From CAYPNP01 sp964412195 (GTDB lineage Bacteria > Acidobacteriota > JAAYUB01): 64,000 nt of DNA. Numbering within the stretch: the first letter of the stretch is position 1; each line of letters opens with the position of its first letter. The translations under genes and the position numbers were made by a program. Positions 1 to 9,476 of the stretch are shown here, one piece after another. The stretch is from assembly GCA_964412195.1 (NCBI GenBank), contig CAYPNP010000001.1:248001-312000 (forward strand). The letters run 5' to 3'. The notes beneath the pieces were generated by a model. The model was not told the DNA's origin, made no database searches, and saw only the letters and a list, made by a program, of their open reading frames with translations.

Positions 1-2
1 AG

Positions 3-683
3 AACATCTACGACCGGATGGCGAACGCGGCGCTCCGGTATCAGCGCTCCCTCCAGGGGCTCCGGAAGGAGCAGGGCGTCTTGAAGACGACGACGAACGT
101 CCTCACCCAGGCGTTCCAGGCGAGCTTCCAGGCGGCGGTCCTGGGGCAGGACTCGTTCGGGAACGCGATGCGGAAGATGGTGGCGGACTACATCGCGTCT
201 CAGGCGTCGCTCGCGATGGTGGGGGCGATCGTCGAGATGGCTCACGGCTTCGCGGCGCTGGCTTCCCATCGGTATGCGGACGCGGCGTTCCACTTCAAGG
301 CGGCGGCGTTCTATGCGGCGGTCGGGGCGGTCGCTGGGATGGCGGCGCGGGCGATCGCTGGCGGGGGAGCCGGCGGGGGGAGTGGCGCCGGCGGTGAGAA
401 AGGCGAAGAGACTGGACCGCGGGAATATTCGACGGAAGATCTGCGGCGGATCCGGAGCCAGTCTGGAGGCGAGAGCGGTTCGGCTGGCGGCGGAGAGTAC
501 ACGCTCGGGAAGAGCTCTCCGGTGGTGAACGTCACGTTCAAGGTTCAGGCGATCGACGCGGCGGGAGTATCGAAGCTATTCCAGCGGCAGGGTGGAGCGC
601 TGGCGCGGTCCGTCGCGGATGCGCTGGTCCGGAACGGATCGACGGCGAAACGGCTGGGCGGGCTGGCGACGCGGGAGTTGTAA
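3..683 (+). CDS. Phage tail tape-measure protein, C-terminal fragment
   Basis: The reading frame is open at the left edge, so the true start lies outside the window; the first in-frame ATG is at 18 and is probably internal. The visible 226 residues have an Ala-rich helical and hydrophobic stretch (around residues 60-120 of the fragment), a Gly/Ser-rich linker and a short C-terminal domain. This resembles the C-terminal end of a siphovirus tape measure, which sets tail length and fills the tail tube. The call rests mostly on position: a gpM-like gene and a tail-tip fusion follow, as H, M, L and J do in lambda. Ala codons are overwhelmingly GCG, unlike the GCC-rich chromosome to the right. Confidence 0.6.
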   Translation, partial: NIYDRMANAALRYQRSLQGLRKEQGVLKTTTNVLTQAFQASFQAAVLGQDSFGNAMRKMVADYIASQASLAMVGAIVEMAHGFAALASHRYADAAFHFKAAAFYAAVGAVAGMAARAIAGGGAGGGSGAGGEKGEETGPREYSTEDLRRIRSQSGGESGSAGGGEYTLGKSSPVVNVTFKVQAIDAAGVSKLFQRQGGALARSVADALVRNGSTAKRLGGLATREL

Positions 684-687
684 CGCG

Positions 688-1035
688 ATGGAGACGTTTC
701 CTCTTCTCACGGATTACGGGTTGAAACGGGTGATCCGATTCCGGACGATCATCAAGGATCTGGGGGACGGGTATGAGCAGCGGATCTCCAAGTCGACAAC
801 GGGGCAGCATATTTTCCGGCTGGCGTTCAAGGAGCGGCTCGTCGAGGATCTGAAAACGGGGCTGTACGAGTTCTATAAGGCGCGGAAGGGCGCGTTCGAT
901 CCGTTCAATCTAGTCGATCCGACGACGGATCCGCCGGTCACGCGGAAGGTGCGGTTTGAGCAGGATGACCTCGAGGAGGAGTTCTTCTACACGCTCGTCG
1001 AGACGTCTCAGCTCACGGTGATCGAGGTGAAGTGA
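688..1035 (+). CDS. Phage minor tail protein, lambda gpM-like
   Basis: A protein of 115 aa. The N-terminal part has the pattern FRTIIKDLGDGYEQRI, which matches the arginine-flanked F/L-GDGYxQR signature of lambda gpM and related DUF2460-like tail proteins. In lambda such proteins join the tail tip to the tape measure during tail-tip assembly. I start at ATG 688, 4 bases after the tape-measure stop; an upstream in-frame ATG at 592 lies inside the tape-measure gene. The stop overlaps the next gene's ATG as ATGA, which suggests translational coupling. Length is close to that of gpM (about 110 aa). Confidence 0.75.
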   Translation: METFPLLTDYGLKRVIRFRTIIKDLGDGYEQRISKSTTGQHIFRLAFKERLVEDLKTGLYEFYKARKGAFDPFNLVDPTTDPPVTRKVRFEQDDLEEEFFYTLVETSQLTVIEVK

Positions 1036-4000
1036 TGCTGACGCTGGATCCGGCGATCGCGGCGAAGATTGCGGGAGAAAAGATCGACGGGATTTTCTGG
1101 CTCGTGAAGTTGGAGCTGGAGAGCGGAGATCAGTACTTTGCGGAAAGCGGCGAGTTCGAGACGGGCGGGCATGTCTGGTACCCGTTTCTCGATCCGGAGA
1201 GTCCGATCGACGGCGCGAAGACTAACTTGAAATGCGACGAAGAGCTGGAGACGTCGATCACGCTGGTCAACGTGAATCATGGGCTCAGCGATCTGCTCGC
1301 GTCGAATGACTTTCAGGGGAAGACGGCGCGGATTTACTTGTACTTCCGGGAGATCGACGAGCTCCTCCAGGTGTTCCGGGGAGTGATGGGGAAGCCGGAG
1401 CGGGTTGGGGATCTGACGATCACGGTTCCGGTGTCGTCGTACCTGAGCGGTCCGAAATCGAAGCTTCCGTCCAATCTGTTCACGCGGACGTGTCCGGCGG
1501 TCTTCGCGGATGGGAAGTACTGCCCCTACAATCCGGCGGGCGGGTACGGGATTGTCGATCCTGTGACGGGTCTTCCGTTCACGAGCTGCCCGAAATCCAG
1601 CATCGCGTGTGCGTCGCGCGGGATGCGGGAAGCTCAGGGGAAGGATTACTTCGGCGGGTTCGAGCGCTGGTCTTATGTCGCGAGCGGCCGGCTGAACAAC
1701 ACGGGATTCCTGGGGATCGGGCGGGGATCGTACACGAGCAAGGGAGAGCTCCAGGACAACTTCCTCGGACAGGCGATCCCGCTTGTGTACGGGGAGGTGA
1801 AGTTTCCGGCGAAGCTCTACTTCTACGGGGACGAGTCGGAGTTCCTGCTGGTGGGCGGGCTGATCGCGGAGGGCCAGCTCCAGGGGGCGGTCTCGATCGA
1901 GGCGAACGGCCAGTCGACGCATGACTTCAAGTACCCGCCTTGGTTCACCCACGGCTTTCCGGGCCAGGCGATGCCGGTGATCGGGCAGTATTCGGCGGAT
2001 CCGTTCTCCGGGACGTCGTACGCGATCATCCGGATCAAAGACGAGGTCGGGATCCAGCCGGATCGATCGGTCGATATGTCCGTCCGCGTCCAGGGGCGGA
2101 TCATGCGCCAGTACTGGCGGAACGGGGATCACTGGAGCTATTCGGAGGGCGTGTACTCCCAGGCTCCGACGGACGTCTGGATCGATCTGATCGCGAATCC
2201 TCGGGGCGGGTTGGGGCTGGGGTATGACGTCATCGATCTGGATCTGAACTGGGAACGGGATTACTCGAACGCGATCATCCTGGACGTCGACGGCGTCAGT
2301 CGGAAGCGGTTCACGTTCAACGGCGTGCTCCTGGATCACGAGAGCGCGGGGGACGTCCTGGAGAGGATCCGGGACGAGTTTTCGATGTTCTTCCGGGATT
2401 ACGGGGATTCTGTCCGTTTCGGATTCATCCGGCCCAATCAGACGAGCGTCTTCACGTTCAGCGAGGCGGCGAGAACGATCGAATTCGAGGAAAAGATTCC
2501 GGTGATCGAGATCTGGGAGAAGCCGGCGTCGGACATCCCGAACCGGATGTACTTCTCGTTTTTGGACGCTTCGAACGGTTTTGAGAAAACGACGTTTCAC
2601 CTCGAGTCGCCGGAGCAGATCGCGCGGATCGGGAAGGTCGTCGACGAGACGGTGTACCTGAAAGCGACGACGAACATCGGTCAGGCGCTCCGGATCGCGT
2701 CGAACCGGATGGAGCGGACGATCTCCGGGAATTGGTTCGCGGAGTGGCGGGCGCCGCTGAAGGCGCTGGCGGTTGAGGTCGGGGACGTCGTGACGCTGGT
2801 GACGGATCTCCTCCCGAATGGATCGGACACGTTCCTGGTGACGGAGAAGGAGATCACGCCCGACTTCTCGATCCGGTTCGTCGGGCAGTTGTACCGCGGG
2901 GAGTTCTATGACGATGCGGTCGCGGACACGTTCGACGACATCCTCCGGGGGAGTCCGGAGAATCCGCTCCGGCCTCCGGCGGAGGTGACGGGAGTCCAGG
3001 CGGAGGAGACAGTCGTCACGGTCGACGGCGTGAACACGTCGGAGATCAAGGTGACGTACGCGAAGCCGGATCCGGTCGATCCGATCTGGAAAGAGGTCGA
3101 GGTCTGCTGGCGGGACGGGTTGAGCCAGGATACGACGTGGACGAGCGCGGCGACGTCCTCCGGGACGGAGGCGGTATTCCGGCTCCCGATCATCGGGTAC
3201 CGGATGCTCCACATCAAGGTCCGGAGCGTCTCGCGGTATGGGATCCGGCGGGATCTGGACTCGACGGACGTCCCGGAGGTCGATCTCCTGGTGGACGGGA
3301 CGCCGGATAACAACGTGCCGGCAGCGATCGCGAATCTCACAGTGAAGACGTCGGCAACGGAACCGACAGTCCCGCCGGGATTTTATCGAGTCGGGTTCGA
3401 CGCGGGGGCGGCGAATTGGGCCGGGGTTCACACGATCTTCGTTGAGGCGAATCAGACGCTCCCGTTCAGCGACGGCTCACTGATCCCGTCCGGCGGCTTC
3501 CCGGTCTCCGGGAACGGCGTTATCCAGGCGGGCGGGAACTCAATCTTCTGCGCGGGGAAGACGTGGACGCCGGATGATCCGATCCTGGTCGGGTCGCTGG
3601 CGGTCGTCACGGACGCGGGCGGGAACGTTCAGGCGCGGATCATCTCTGGGAACACGGCGGACACGCTGTACACGAACGGCCCTTGGTATCTCCCGGACGG
3701 GACGTACGCGTTCGAGGCGCGGACGGACTTCACGAAAATCAATTACCGCTGGTTCATGTTCGAGGCGGTCCGGGGGGACTTCTCTCCGGCGGCGCGCTCG
3801 TTCCAGTTCGATCTCCCGTTGACGAACACGGCGCTGTACTTCCGGTTGACGGCTTACAACGCGTTCGGGAAAGCGCCTTGGGTTGTATCGGATCTGGTTT
3901 CGAACACGAGCGTCGATCGCGTCCCGGCGGGTCTCCTGGCGGCGCTTACGATCACGGCGGAAGGGTACGCGGCGGAGGACGGCTCCCAGAAGAGCGTCGG

Positions 4001-7000
4001 GACGATCACGACGTTCACGCCGCCCGACCCGCTGGGGAACTTCTCTCATATCGTCCTCTTCGCGGACGTCCCGGTTCCGGGGAAGGCGGAGAAAGAGCGG
4101 ATTCGGGTCGGGGAGTTCTGGGGCGTGGGCGAGGTCTTTGTGATGGAGCCGACGGCCGCGGCGGTGACGTTCTACGCGGTCTCGGCGAATATGAGCGGCT
4201 GGTACCCGGAGGATTGGGAGGAGATCGGCGAGAACGTCCAGGGGGGATATCGGCGCTGCGACGTCGTGATGAGTCCGGACAACAACGCGCCGACGGCTCC
4301 GGCGACGTTTACGGCGACGTTCGCGGCGCTGGGCTCGACGATTGATCTCGTCTGGACGGTCGTCGCGATCCCGGATCTGGCAGAGTACGCGATCCAGTTC
4401 AAGAGCGCGGCGACGGAGGGCGGGCTGGCGACAGCGGAATGGAAAGAGTACGCGTTCACGCGGAGCACGTTCGATCAGTACGCTGTCCCGTCGGCAGACT
4501 CCGGGAAGTGGTTCAAGTTTCGAATTCGGACGATCGACAATATCGGGAACGCGAGCGCATGGGCGGAATCGGCGAACGTCCGGGCGTTCGCGGGAGCGTC
4601 TGTCCAGCCAGTCTCGGCTCCGCTGAACATCGGCGTGACGGGAGCCTGGGAGTACCGGATGGGAGTCCCGCTCTCGTTCATCTCGATCAACTGGGATATC
4701 CCGGCGGATCCGAACTTCGGCGGCGTCCAGGTCTGGATCGTCGATCTGACCCAGCCGGCGGGGACGCTGTACGATATCGTGAAGGCTCCGGCGTCCAGCT
4801 CGACGGTGACGCTCCTGATGGATTCCCACGTCCTGAAGGTCCGGCTGATCCCGTTCAATAAGGCGGGGATCGTCCCGGACTTCGGAACGTATCTCGAATC
4901 GCCGACTTGGACGAACGCTCCGGCGACGTTCGGGTACACGGTCCCGGCACCGGATATCACGGCGCGGGACGGGATCGGGAACGTCCATCTTCAGGTCGAG
5001 ATCCCGGCCTGGGCGGGGATGTCGAACCCGTACTCGTCGCTCCTGCTCTTCATCTCGAAGACGGACAGCACGTCCGGGGCGCAGCTCGTCGGGCGCTGGC
5101 CCGTGAATAACGCGAGCGGGTATCCGGAGCGGATGTTCGTCGATATTCCGTTCCAGGCGCTTGCGGACGTCACGGGCGGTCCCTGGCCAACGGGGGAGCA
5201 GTACTATTTCTTCGGAAAGCTGGAAGTGAAGGACGGCGGGCAGAGCGCGTTCTCCGTCGACACGGATTATTCGGCGGTCTTCCTCGACGGCGGGCGAACG
5301 GAGGACGGCGTCCCGGATTTCGCGGCGGGCGCGGAAGTGATGCGCGTCGCGGCGAGTGATCGGTTCCTCTTCATCGGCTGGAACGCTCCGACGGTGAACG
5401 GGGCGACGGTGTATCTCTCCCAGCTCCAGGTCGCGCGGGATTCCGGGTTCACAAGTTTGATCGAGGATTCCTCTGTGAACGCGAAGAGCGGATCGAAGGG
5501 GATCGGGCTCCCGGAGAACGGGACGTACTATCTCCGGGTTCGGTATCGGAATAACTCTGCGACGGGCTGGAGCGAGTGGTTCGGGCTGAAGGAGGGAACC
5601 GCGTCCGCGACGGTCCAGACGCGTCCGGATCAGGCGGGAGACTCCGGGTATATCGATGGCGCGACGAAGCTCTCCGCGACGTATACGACGCTGACTCAAC
5701 AGGATGCGCTCCGGGTCGCGTTCAAGATGTCGTCTTCGGCGTTGAACTGTGCGACCTTCTACAATCTGACGGCGCTCTGGAGCGACACCCAGAGCAAGCT
5801 TGACGATGCGAATTACGTCATCGCGAGTCTGACGCTGTCCTGGCTGGATAACGACTCCTGGATCTCGACGGGGACGGCGACTCCAGACGCGAGCTGGATC
5901 GGGAAGATCCTCCAGTATCGTTATAACGCGAGTCCGGCGCTCTGGATCTCCGGCAGGATCGACCAGATTGACGCGGTGAATAAGCGCGTCCAGTTGAACG
6001 TCTCCTGGGGCGCAGCGAAGTCCGGACAGACGGGTCGCGTGGTGACGCCGTACTGGGCGCGGGTGGGGGTCTTCTTCAAAGAAGTGGGCGAGGATACGGG
6101 CTGGCATCTGGAGAAGAACGTCGATTACTACCTCCCGCAGATCAACCAATACCCGTCCGGGACGACGGTGTACTTCCGGCTGATCCCGGTGAATATCTTC
6201 GGCCCGGGGACGGCGTACGATTTCAATGTCTCCGTCGGCTCGACGGCGGGGGACGTCGTCACAAAAGGCCAGGGGTACGCGCATGATTCCGCTCCGACGG
6301 GGACGTTCAGCTCCGGCGGGTATCAATGGGTGGTGACGGCTCCGAACACGGTCGATTTCTTGAAGACGTTCACGTACACCCAGGCGGCGGACGCGAATTA
6401 TCGGGCGGACTCGTTCGTCGTCGTCGTCCGTCCGGGCGGCGGGACACCGGATCCGGCGACGGATATCAAGCTGGTGTTCCCAGTGAGCCACGCGAGCGGG
6501 GCGCAGGCGTACTCGTTGAAGATCCCGAACCTGGATCCGTTCGCGACTTACTCGTTCCGGGTGTACGGGGCAAAGAGCTGCGCGAGCGGGATGATCCTGG
6601 GGACAGGGTCGACGCTGACGGACACGAATCTGAAGTACACGACGGCGAACGATCTGATCCTGAAAACGCTGACGTCCTCCGGGCGGGTCATCTGCCGGGA
6701 CGATCAGGATCTGTACTTCACGCCGCTGTTTGCGGGGGCGCTCTATCTCCGATCCACGTCCGGCGCGATCACGGTCCTCCCGGCGGCGGAGATGACGACG
6801 ATTCAGGGGACGGGGACGTCGACGCTGGCGTTGACGCTCCGGACGGCGGACGCGAGTCCATTGACGGCGGCTCTTCGATTCCGATTCGACAATGCTGCTT
6901 CGGCGCTCCAAATCTGGCCCGACACGGCGAAGGATCTCCACTTGGGGGATGAGAACGGGACGGGGGATGTCCACGCGAAGCGGAAGTTCAACATGGATGC

Positions 7001-7187
7001 TGGAGCGGACGTCACAGGCGAGCTGGCGGCGACGGCGGGGCTGACGATCAAATCGGCGGGGTATCAGTATCCCTTGAAGCTTGGCGGGTTCTGTCTCTGG
7101 GTGAATGCGACGAGCGGGAAGCTGTATATCAAGAATGGAACGCCGACGAGCGACACGGACGGGACGATCGTCGGGACGCAGTCATAG
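1035..7187 (+). CDS. Tail-tip hub/fibre protein, apparent gpL-gpJ fusion
   Basis: A 2050-aa protein. Residues 1 to about 230 look like lambda gpL. They include four cysteines (C153, C163, C185, C192, spaced X9, X21, X6) that closely resemble the iron-sulfur ligands known in gpL. Residues about 230-640 read like the gpJ/TipJ tail-hub region, with a conserved block around EVGDVVTLVTD. The rest is a long run of beta-rich repeats resembling fibronectin type III modules, ending in a Gly/Ala-rich tip likely to contact the host receptor. The start ATG overlaps the previous stop; a GTG one codon upstream is possible. There are no separate gpK or gpI genes between the L and J parts. The hub and fibre role is inferred from the families; receptor specificity is unknown. 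Confidence 0.8.
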   Translation: MLTLDPAIAAKIAGEKIDGIFWLVKLELESGDQYFAESGEFETGGHVWYPFLDPESPIDGAKTNLKCDEELETSITLVNVNHGLSDLLASNDFQGKTARIYLYFREIDELLQVFRGVMGKPERVGDLTITVPVSSYLSGPKSKLPSNLFTRTCPAVFADGKYCPYNPAGGYGIVDPVTGLPFTSCPKSSIACASRGMREAQGKDYFGGFERWSYVASGRLNNTGFLGIGRGSYTSKGELQDNFLGQAIPLVYGEVKFPAKLYFYGDESEFLLVGGLIAEGQLQGAVSIEANGQSTHDFKYPPWFTHGFPGQAMPVIGQYSADPFSGTSYAIIRIKDEVGIQPDRSVDMSVRVQGRIMRQYWRNGDHWSYSEGVYSQAPTDVWIDLIANPRGGLGLGYDVIDLDLNWERDYSNAIILDVDGVSRKRFTFNGVLLDHESAGDVLERIRDEFSMFFRDYGDSVRFGFIRPNQTSVFTFSEAARTIEFEEKIPVIEIWEKPASDIPNRMYFSFLDASNGFEKTTFHLESPEQIARIGKVVDETVYLKATTNIGQALRIASNRMERTISGNWFAEWRAPLKALAVEVGDVVTLVTDLLPNGSDTFLVTEKEITPDFSIRFVGQLYRGEFYDDAVADTFDDILRGSPENPLRPPAEVTGVQAEETVVTVDGVNTSEIKVTYAKPDPVDPIWKEVEVCWRDGLSQDTTWTSAATSSGTEAVFRLPIIGYRMLHIKVRSVSRYGIRRDLDSTDVPEVDLLVDGTPDNNVPAAIANLTVKTSATEPTVPPGFYRVGFDAGAANWAGVHTIFVEANQTLPFSDGSLIPSGGFPVSGNGVIQAGGNSIFCAGKTWTPDDPILVGSLAVVTDAGGNVQARIISGNTADTLYTNGPWYLPDGTYAFEARTDFTKINYRWFMFEAVRGDFSPAARSFQFDLPLTNTALYFRLTAYNAFGKAPWVVSDLVSNTSVDRVPAGLLAALTITAEGYAAEDGSQKSVGTITTFTPPDPLGNFSHIVLFADVPVPGKAEKERIRVGEFWGVGEVFVMEPTAAAVTFYAVSANMSGWYPEDWEEIGENVQGGYRRCDVVMSPDNNAPTAPATFTATFAALGSTIDLVWTVVAIPDLAEYAIQFKSAATEGGLATAEWKEYAFTRSTFDQYAVPSADSGKWFKFRIRTIDNIGNASAWAESANVRAFAGASVQPVSAPLNIGVTGAWEYRMGVPLSFISINWDIPADPNFGGVQVWIVDLTQPAGTLYDIVKAPASSSTVTLLMDSHVLKVRLIPFNKAGIVPDFGTYLESPTWTNAPATFGYTVPAPDITARDGIGNVHLQVEIPAWAGMSNPYSSLLLFISKTDSTSGAQLVGRWPVNNASGYPERMFVDIPFQALADVTGGPWPTGEQYYFFGKLEVKDGGQSAFSVDTDYSAVFLDGGRTEDGVPDFAAGAEVMRVAASDRFLFIGWNAPTVNGATVYLSQLQVARDSGFTSLIEDSSVNAKSGSKGIGLPENGTYYLRVRYRNNSATGWSEWFGLKEGTASATVQTRPDQAGDSGYIDGATKLSATYTTLTQQDALRVAFKMSSSALNCATFYNLTALWSDTQSKLDDANYVIASLTLSWLDNDSWISTGTATPDASWIGKILQYRYNASPALWISGRIDQIDAVNKRVQLNVSWGAAKSGQTGRVVTPYWARVGVFFKEVGEDTGWHLEKNVDYYLPQINQYPSGTTVYFRLIPVNIFGPGTAYDFNVSVGSTAGDVVTKGQGYAHDSAPTGTFSSGGYQWVVTAPNTVDFLKTFTYTQAADANYRADSFVVVVRPGGGTPDPATDIKLVFPVSHASGAQAYSLKIPNLDPFATYSFRVYGAKSCASGMILGTGSTLTDTNLKYTTANDLILKTLTSSGRVICRDDQDLYFTPLFAGALYLRSTSGAITVLPAAEMTTIQGTGTSTLALTLRTADASPLTAALRFRFDNAASALQIWPDTAKDLHLGDENGTGDVHAKRKFNMDAGADVTGELAATAGLTIKSAGYQYPLKLGGFCLWVNATSGKLYIKNGTPTSDTDGTIVGTQS

Positions 7188-7196
7188 GAGGAGAGG

Positions 7197-7556
7197 ATGA
7201 AGAAGAAGGGATTCGAGACGGATTTCGTGACCCAGGTGACGACGAACGGGTATGTCCTTCACGCGTTCTCGTTTCGCCAGGAAGACCCGGAGAACGTGAA
7301 CACGGCGAGGGTCGAGGCGATTTACAGCCTCGCCGCGATCGGCGCGGACGGGAAGGCGACGATCAGCGGGATCCCTGGTCAACACCACCTCCCGGTCGTG
7401 ATCTTCAACGTCGGGGACGGGCGAGAGCTGGAGAAGTGGCTTGAGGGAAACGGGACTCCGGCGGATCCGCTCCGGTTCGATTACCGCGATGTCGAGCGGC
7501 TGATCGAGGGGGACATTCAGGCTCGGTTCGGGATCACGTTCCGGGGGAAGAAGTGA
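7197..7556 (+). CDS. Small phage protein, unknown function
   Basis: A 119-aa protein with a strong Shine-Dalgarno (AGGAGGAGAGG) directly before ATG 7197, 9 bases after the fibre gene. I do not recognise it. It has no signal peptide or membrane segment, and it contains the patch SGIPGQHHLPVVIFNVGDG. Its place behind the tail fibre makes a tail-tip accessory or fibre chaperone plausible, but that is only context. Confidence 0.7.
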   Translation: MKKKGFETDFVTQVTTNGYVLHAFSFRQEDPENVNTARVEAIYSLAAIGADGKATISGIPGQHHLPVVIFNVGDGRELEKWLEGNGTPADPLRFDYRDVERLIEGDIQARFGITFRGKK

Positions 7557-7613
7557 TAGCAAGCGGGCGGAGGCGAAACGCCCCCGCAATACCGCTGAAT
7601 GAGGAGGTTTGGG

Positions 7614-8321
7614 ATGAAGAAAGATCGGTCGGTTTACGCGGGCGTACTGGCGGCGATCCTGCTGGTGTTCGTCCTGGCGATGGCGGCGTCGGTCCGGGCG
7701 GAGCTCCCGGTCCCGGAGGTGAAGTACTTCCAGGACGTCCCTGCGCTCCGGCTCACGTTCGCTCCGGAAGGGTACTTCCCGCCGGCGGGGGCGGCGTCCT
7801 GGCTTGTCGACGTCGAGAAGAACGGCTTCGGCGTGACGTACCAGGTCGCTCCGGTCGATCGGGAGGTCTGGATCCGGCTCGCGGAGACGCTTCTCCCTGG
7901 ACAGTATCTGATGCGGGCGCGGATCATCGACGTGGAGGGAAACGAGCTGGAGGCGTCTCCGCTCTTCGATTGGACGTTGAATCCGGACGAGTATCAGGCG
8001 GAGGTCCCGCGAGTCGCGATTGACGAGTCCTGGGATACGGCGATCGCGCTGACGTGCCACGGAGCGGATGTCCCGGTGGCGGTGACGATTTCGCTCTACG
8101 GGGAGGGCGGGGAGATCGCGGTCGACGGCGCGACGGTCGAGATCCCGATCCACGGGAGCAAGGTGTTTTACTTCTCGACGCTGTTCAAGCCGGGGGTGAC
8201 GTTTTATGGTTCGGCACTGCTGGCCGCGGAGGAGCCGGTCCGGTTCCAGGTGATGCAGATCCTGCGCGGGAGTGCTCCGGTGATCGTGTCGACGCCGGGG
8301 AGGTTCGAGCTGAGCGAGTAA
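7614..8321 (+). CDS. Exported phage-encoded protein, unknown function
   Basis: A 235-aa protein. ATG 7614 is chosen because GAGGAGG at 7601-7607 is well placed for it; an ATG at 7599 would overlap that site. The N-terminus is a clear signal peptide (MKKDRS, hydrophobic core of about 18 residues, likely cleavage after VRA near residue 29). The mature part is beta-rich, with no recognised catalytic motif. It ends in SAPVIVSTPGRFELSE. An exported product among late tail and lysis genes could act on the envelope or be a virion-associated or lysogenic conversion protein. Confidence 0.7.
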   Translation: MKKDRSVYAGVLAAILLVFVLAMAASVRAELPVPEVKYFQDVPALRLTFAPEGYFPPAGAASWLVDVEKNGFGVTYQVAPVDREVWIRLAETLLPGQYLMRARIIDVEGNELEASPLFDWTLNPDEYQAEVPRVAIDESWDTAIALTCHGADVPVAVTISLYGEGGEIAVDGATVEIPIHGSKVFYFSTLFKPGVTFYGSALLAAEEPVRFQVMQILRGSAPVIVSTPGRFELSE

Positions 8322-8359
8322 CGACGGGCTGACGGGCAGGGGGAGAAAGGGGAGGGGGG

Positions 8360-8536
8360 ATGAGAAAGCTGATCGAAGGGTTCGAGACGGACATCGCGGT
8401 CCTGTTTTTCCTAGTCCTGGCGCTCTTGGCGGTTCACCTCTTCTATCCGGCGGACGAGCTGATCGGCCGGCTGGCGGGGGAGGGCTTCGCGGCGCTCCTG
8501 GCTCTCATCCGGGGAGTGACGCGGAGGGAGGCATGA
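8360..8536 (+). CDS. 58-aa single-span membrane protein, holin candidate
   Basis: A short gene, 58 residues, with a purine-rich ribosome site (GGGGAGGGGGG) directly before ATG 8360. It has one hydrophobic segment (about residues 12-29, IAVLFFLVLALLAVHLFY) and a charged C-terminus ending TRREA. The stop overlaps the next start as ATGA at 8533-8536. Its size, single span and place two genes before the endolysin fit a holin or pinholin; no experiment or family match supports this beyond context. Confidence 0.6.
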   Translation: MRKLIEGFETDIAVLFFLVLALLAVHLFYPADELIGRLAGEGFAALLALIRGVTRREA

Positions 8537-8940
8537 TTCTTCTGAACGGGCTGTCATTGACGGCGGATACGGTGATCGTCGTTCTGGCGACAGTCGGGAT
8601 CGCGTTCCTGGGGGGCCTGACGGGCTGGGTACTCTCCGTCCAGGGGCGGACGGCGAAGCTGGAGACGAGCGTCTCGACGATCGAGAGAGCACTCGATCGA
8701 TTGACAAAGGAAGGGGGACCGGTGGAGCTGGGGGAGAAGGGGTATCTGATCGCGTCCAGAGTCGGGAAAGAAGTTCAGGAGGTCCGGGGGCGCGTCCAGG
8801 CGATCGAGACGAACTGCTCGATCCGGGCCCGGGAGAACGGAGCGCTCGTCGAGCGGCTATCGAACTTCGGTGATCTGCTCCAGGAGGTTCGTGACGACGT
8901 GAAGGAGCTGATGCGGCGAAAGGGGGAGGGGGATGAATGA
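8533..8940 (+). CDS. Membrane-anchored coiled-coil phage protein
   Basis: A 135-aa protein. An N-terminal transmembrane segment (about residues 10-36) is followed by a charged helical region with heptad-like spacing (about 37-130), so the product is probably a membrane-tethered coiled coil. It overlaps the preceding 58-aa gene by 4 bases and the endolysin gene by 8 bases (ATGAATGA), so the three form a tightly coupled lysis-like cassette. It could be a holin regulator, antiholin or inner-membrane spanin-like protein; the sequence does not decide. Confidence 0.65.
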   Translation: MILLNGLSLTADTVIVVLATVGIAFLGGLTGWVLSVQGRTAKLETSVSTIERALDRLTKEGGPVELGEKGYLIASRVGKEVQEVRGRVQAIETNCSIRARENGALVERLSNFGDLLQEVRDDVKELMRRKGEGDE

Positions 8941-9403
8941 GGAGCGGCGATGGGTTGACGTCGCGATGAAGGAGGTCGGAGTCGCGGAGGTTCCAGGGCG
9001 AGAACACAATCCCCGGATCCTGGAGTATCACGCGGCGACTTCCCTCCGGGCGACCGCGGACGAGGTCCCCTGGTGTTCGGCGTTCCTGAACTGGGTGTTC
9101 GCTTGCGTCGGGATCCAGGGGACGGGGAGCGCGGCGGCGGCATCCTGGATTTTCTGGGGAGAAGCTCTGGAGCGTCCGAAGTTCGGCGCGGTCGTCGTTC
9201 TGGGACGGGCTGGGCTGGCGCCGGCGGCGTATACGGGACTGACTCCGGACGCGAAGGGATTCCCGCCGGCGCACGTCGGGATCCTGATCCGGGACGAGGG
9301 GGAGTGGATCGCGGTCCTGGGGGGAAATCAGGGGGATCGGGTGAAGGTGTCTAAGTTCCCGAAGTCTCGGGTGATCGGGTATCGTTTCCCGAAGCTAGGT
9401 TGA
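8933..9403 (+). CDS. Phage endolysin, TIGR02594-type cysteine peptidase
   Basis: A 156-aa protein. It carries the TIGR02594 family signatures: PWCSAFLNWVFACVGIQGTG (about residues 46-65) with the probable catalytic Cys48, AHVGIL with probable catalytic His114, and VLGGNQGD near residue 128. These proteins are NlpC/P60- or CHAP-like amidase/endopeptidases that cleave peptidoglycan stem peptides. There is no signal peptide, so release would depend on a holin, and two membrane proteins are encoded just upstream. Length is typical for the family. Confidence 0.85.
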   Translation: MNEERRWVDVAMKEVGVAEVPGREHNPRILEYHAATSLRATADEVPWCSAFLNWVFACVGIQGTGSAAAASWIFWGEALERPKFGAVVVLGRAGLAPAAYTGLTPDAKGFPPAHVGILIRDEGEWIAVLGGNQGDRVKVSKFPKSRVIGYRFPKLG

Positions 9404-9476
9404 GAGGATCGGCGCGACGCGTAGACCGGCGACTGTCCGGATCCCGCGCGATCGCTTTTCTGAACGAGGAGGAGTC

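Noticed and set aside
1008..3431. Very long open frame (807 codons) on the minus strand opposite the tail fibre gene
   Set aside because: Composition is Arg/Pro/Asp-rich with no start signal; it is the mirror of the GC-biased plus-strand gene, as is the frame at 3540-6974.
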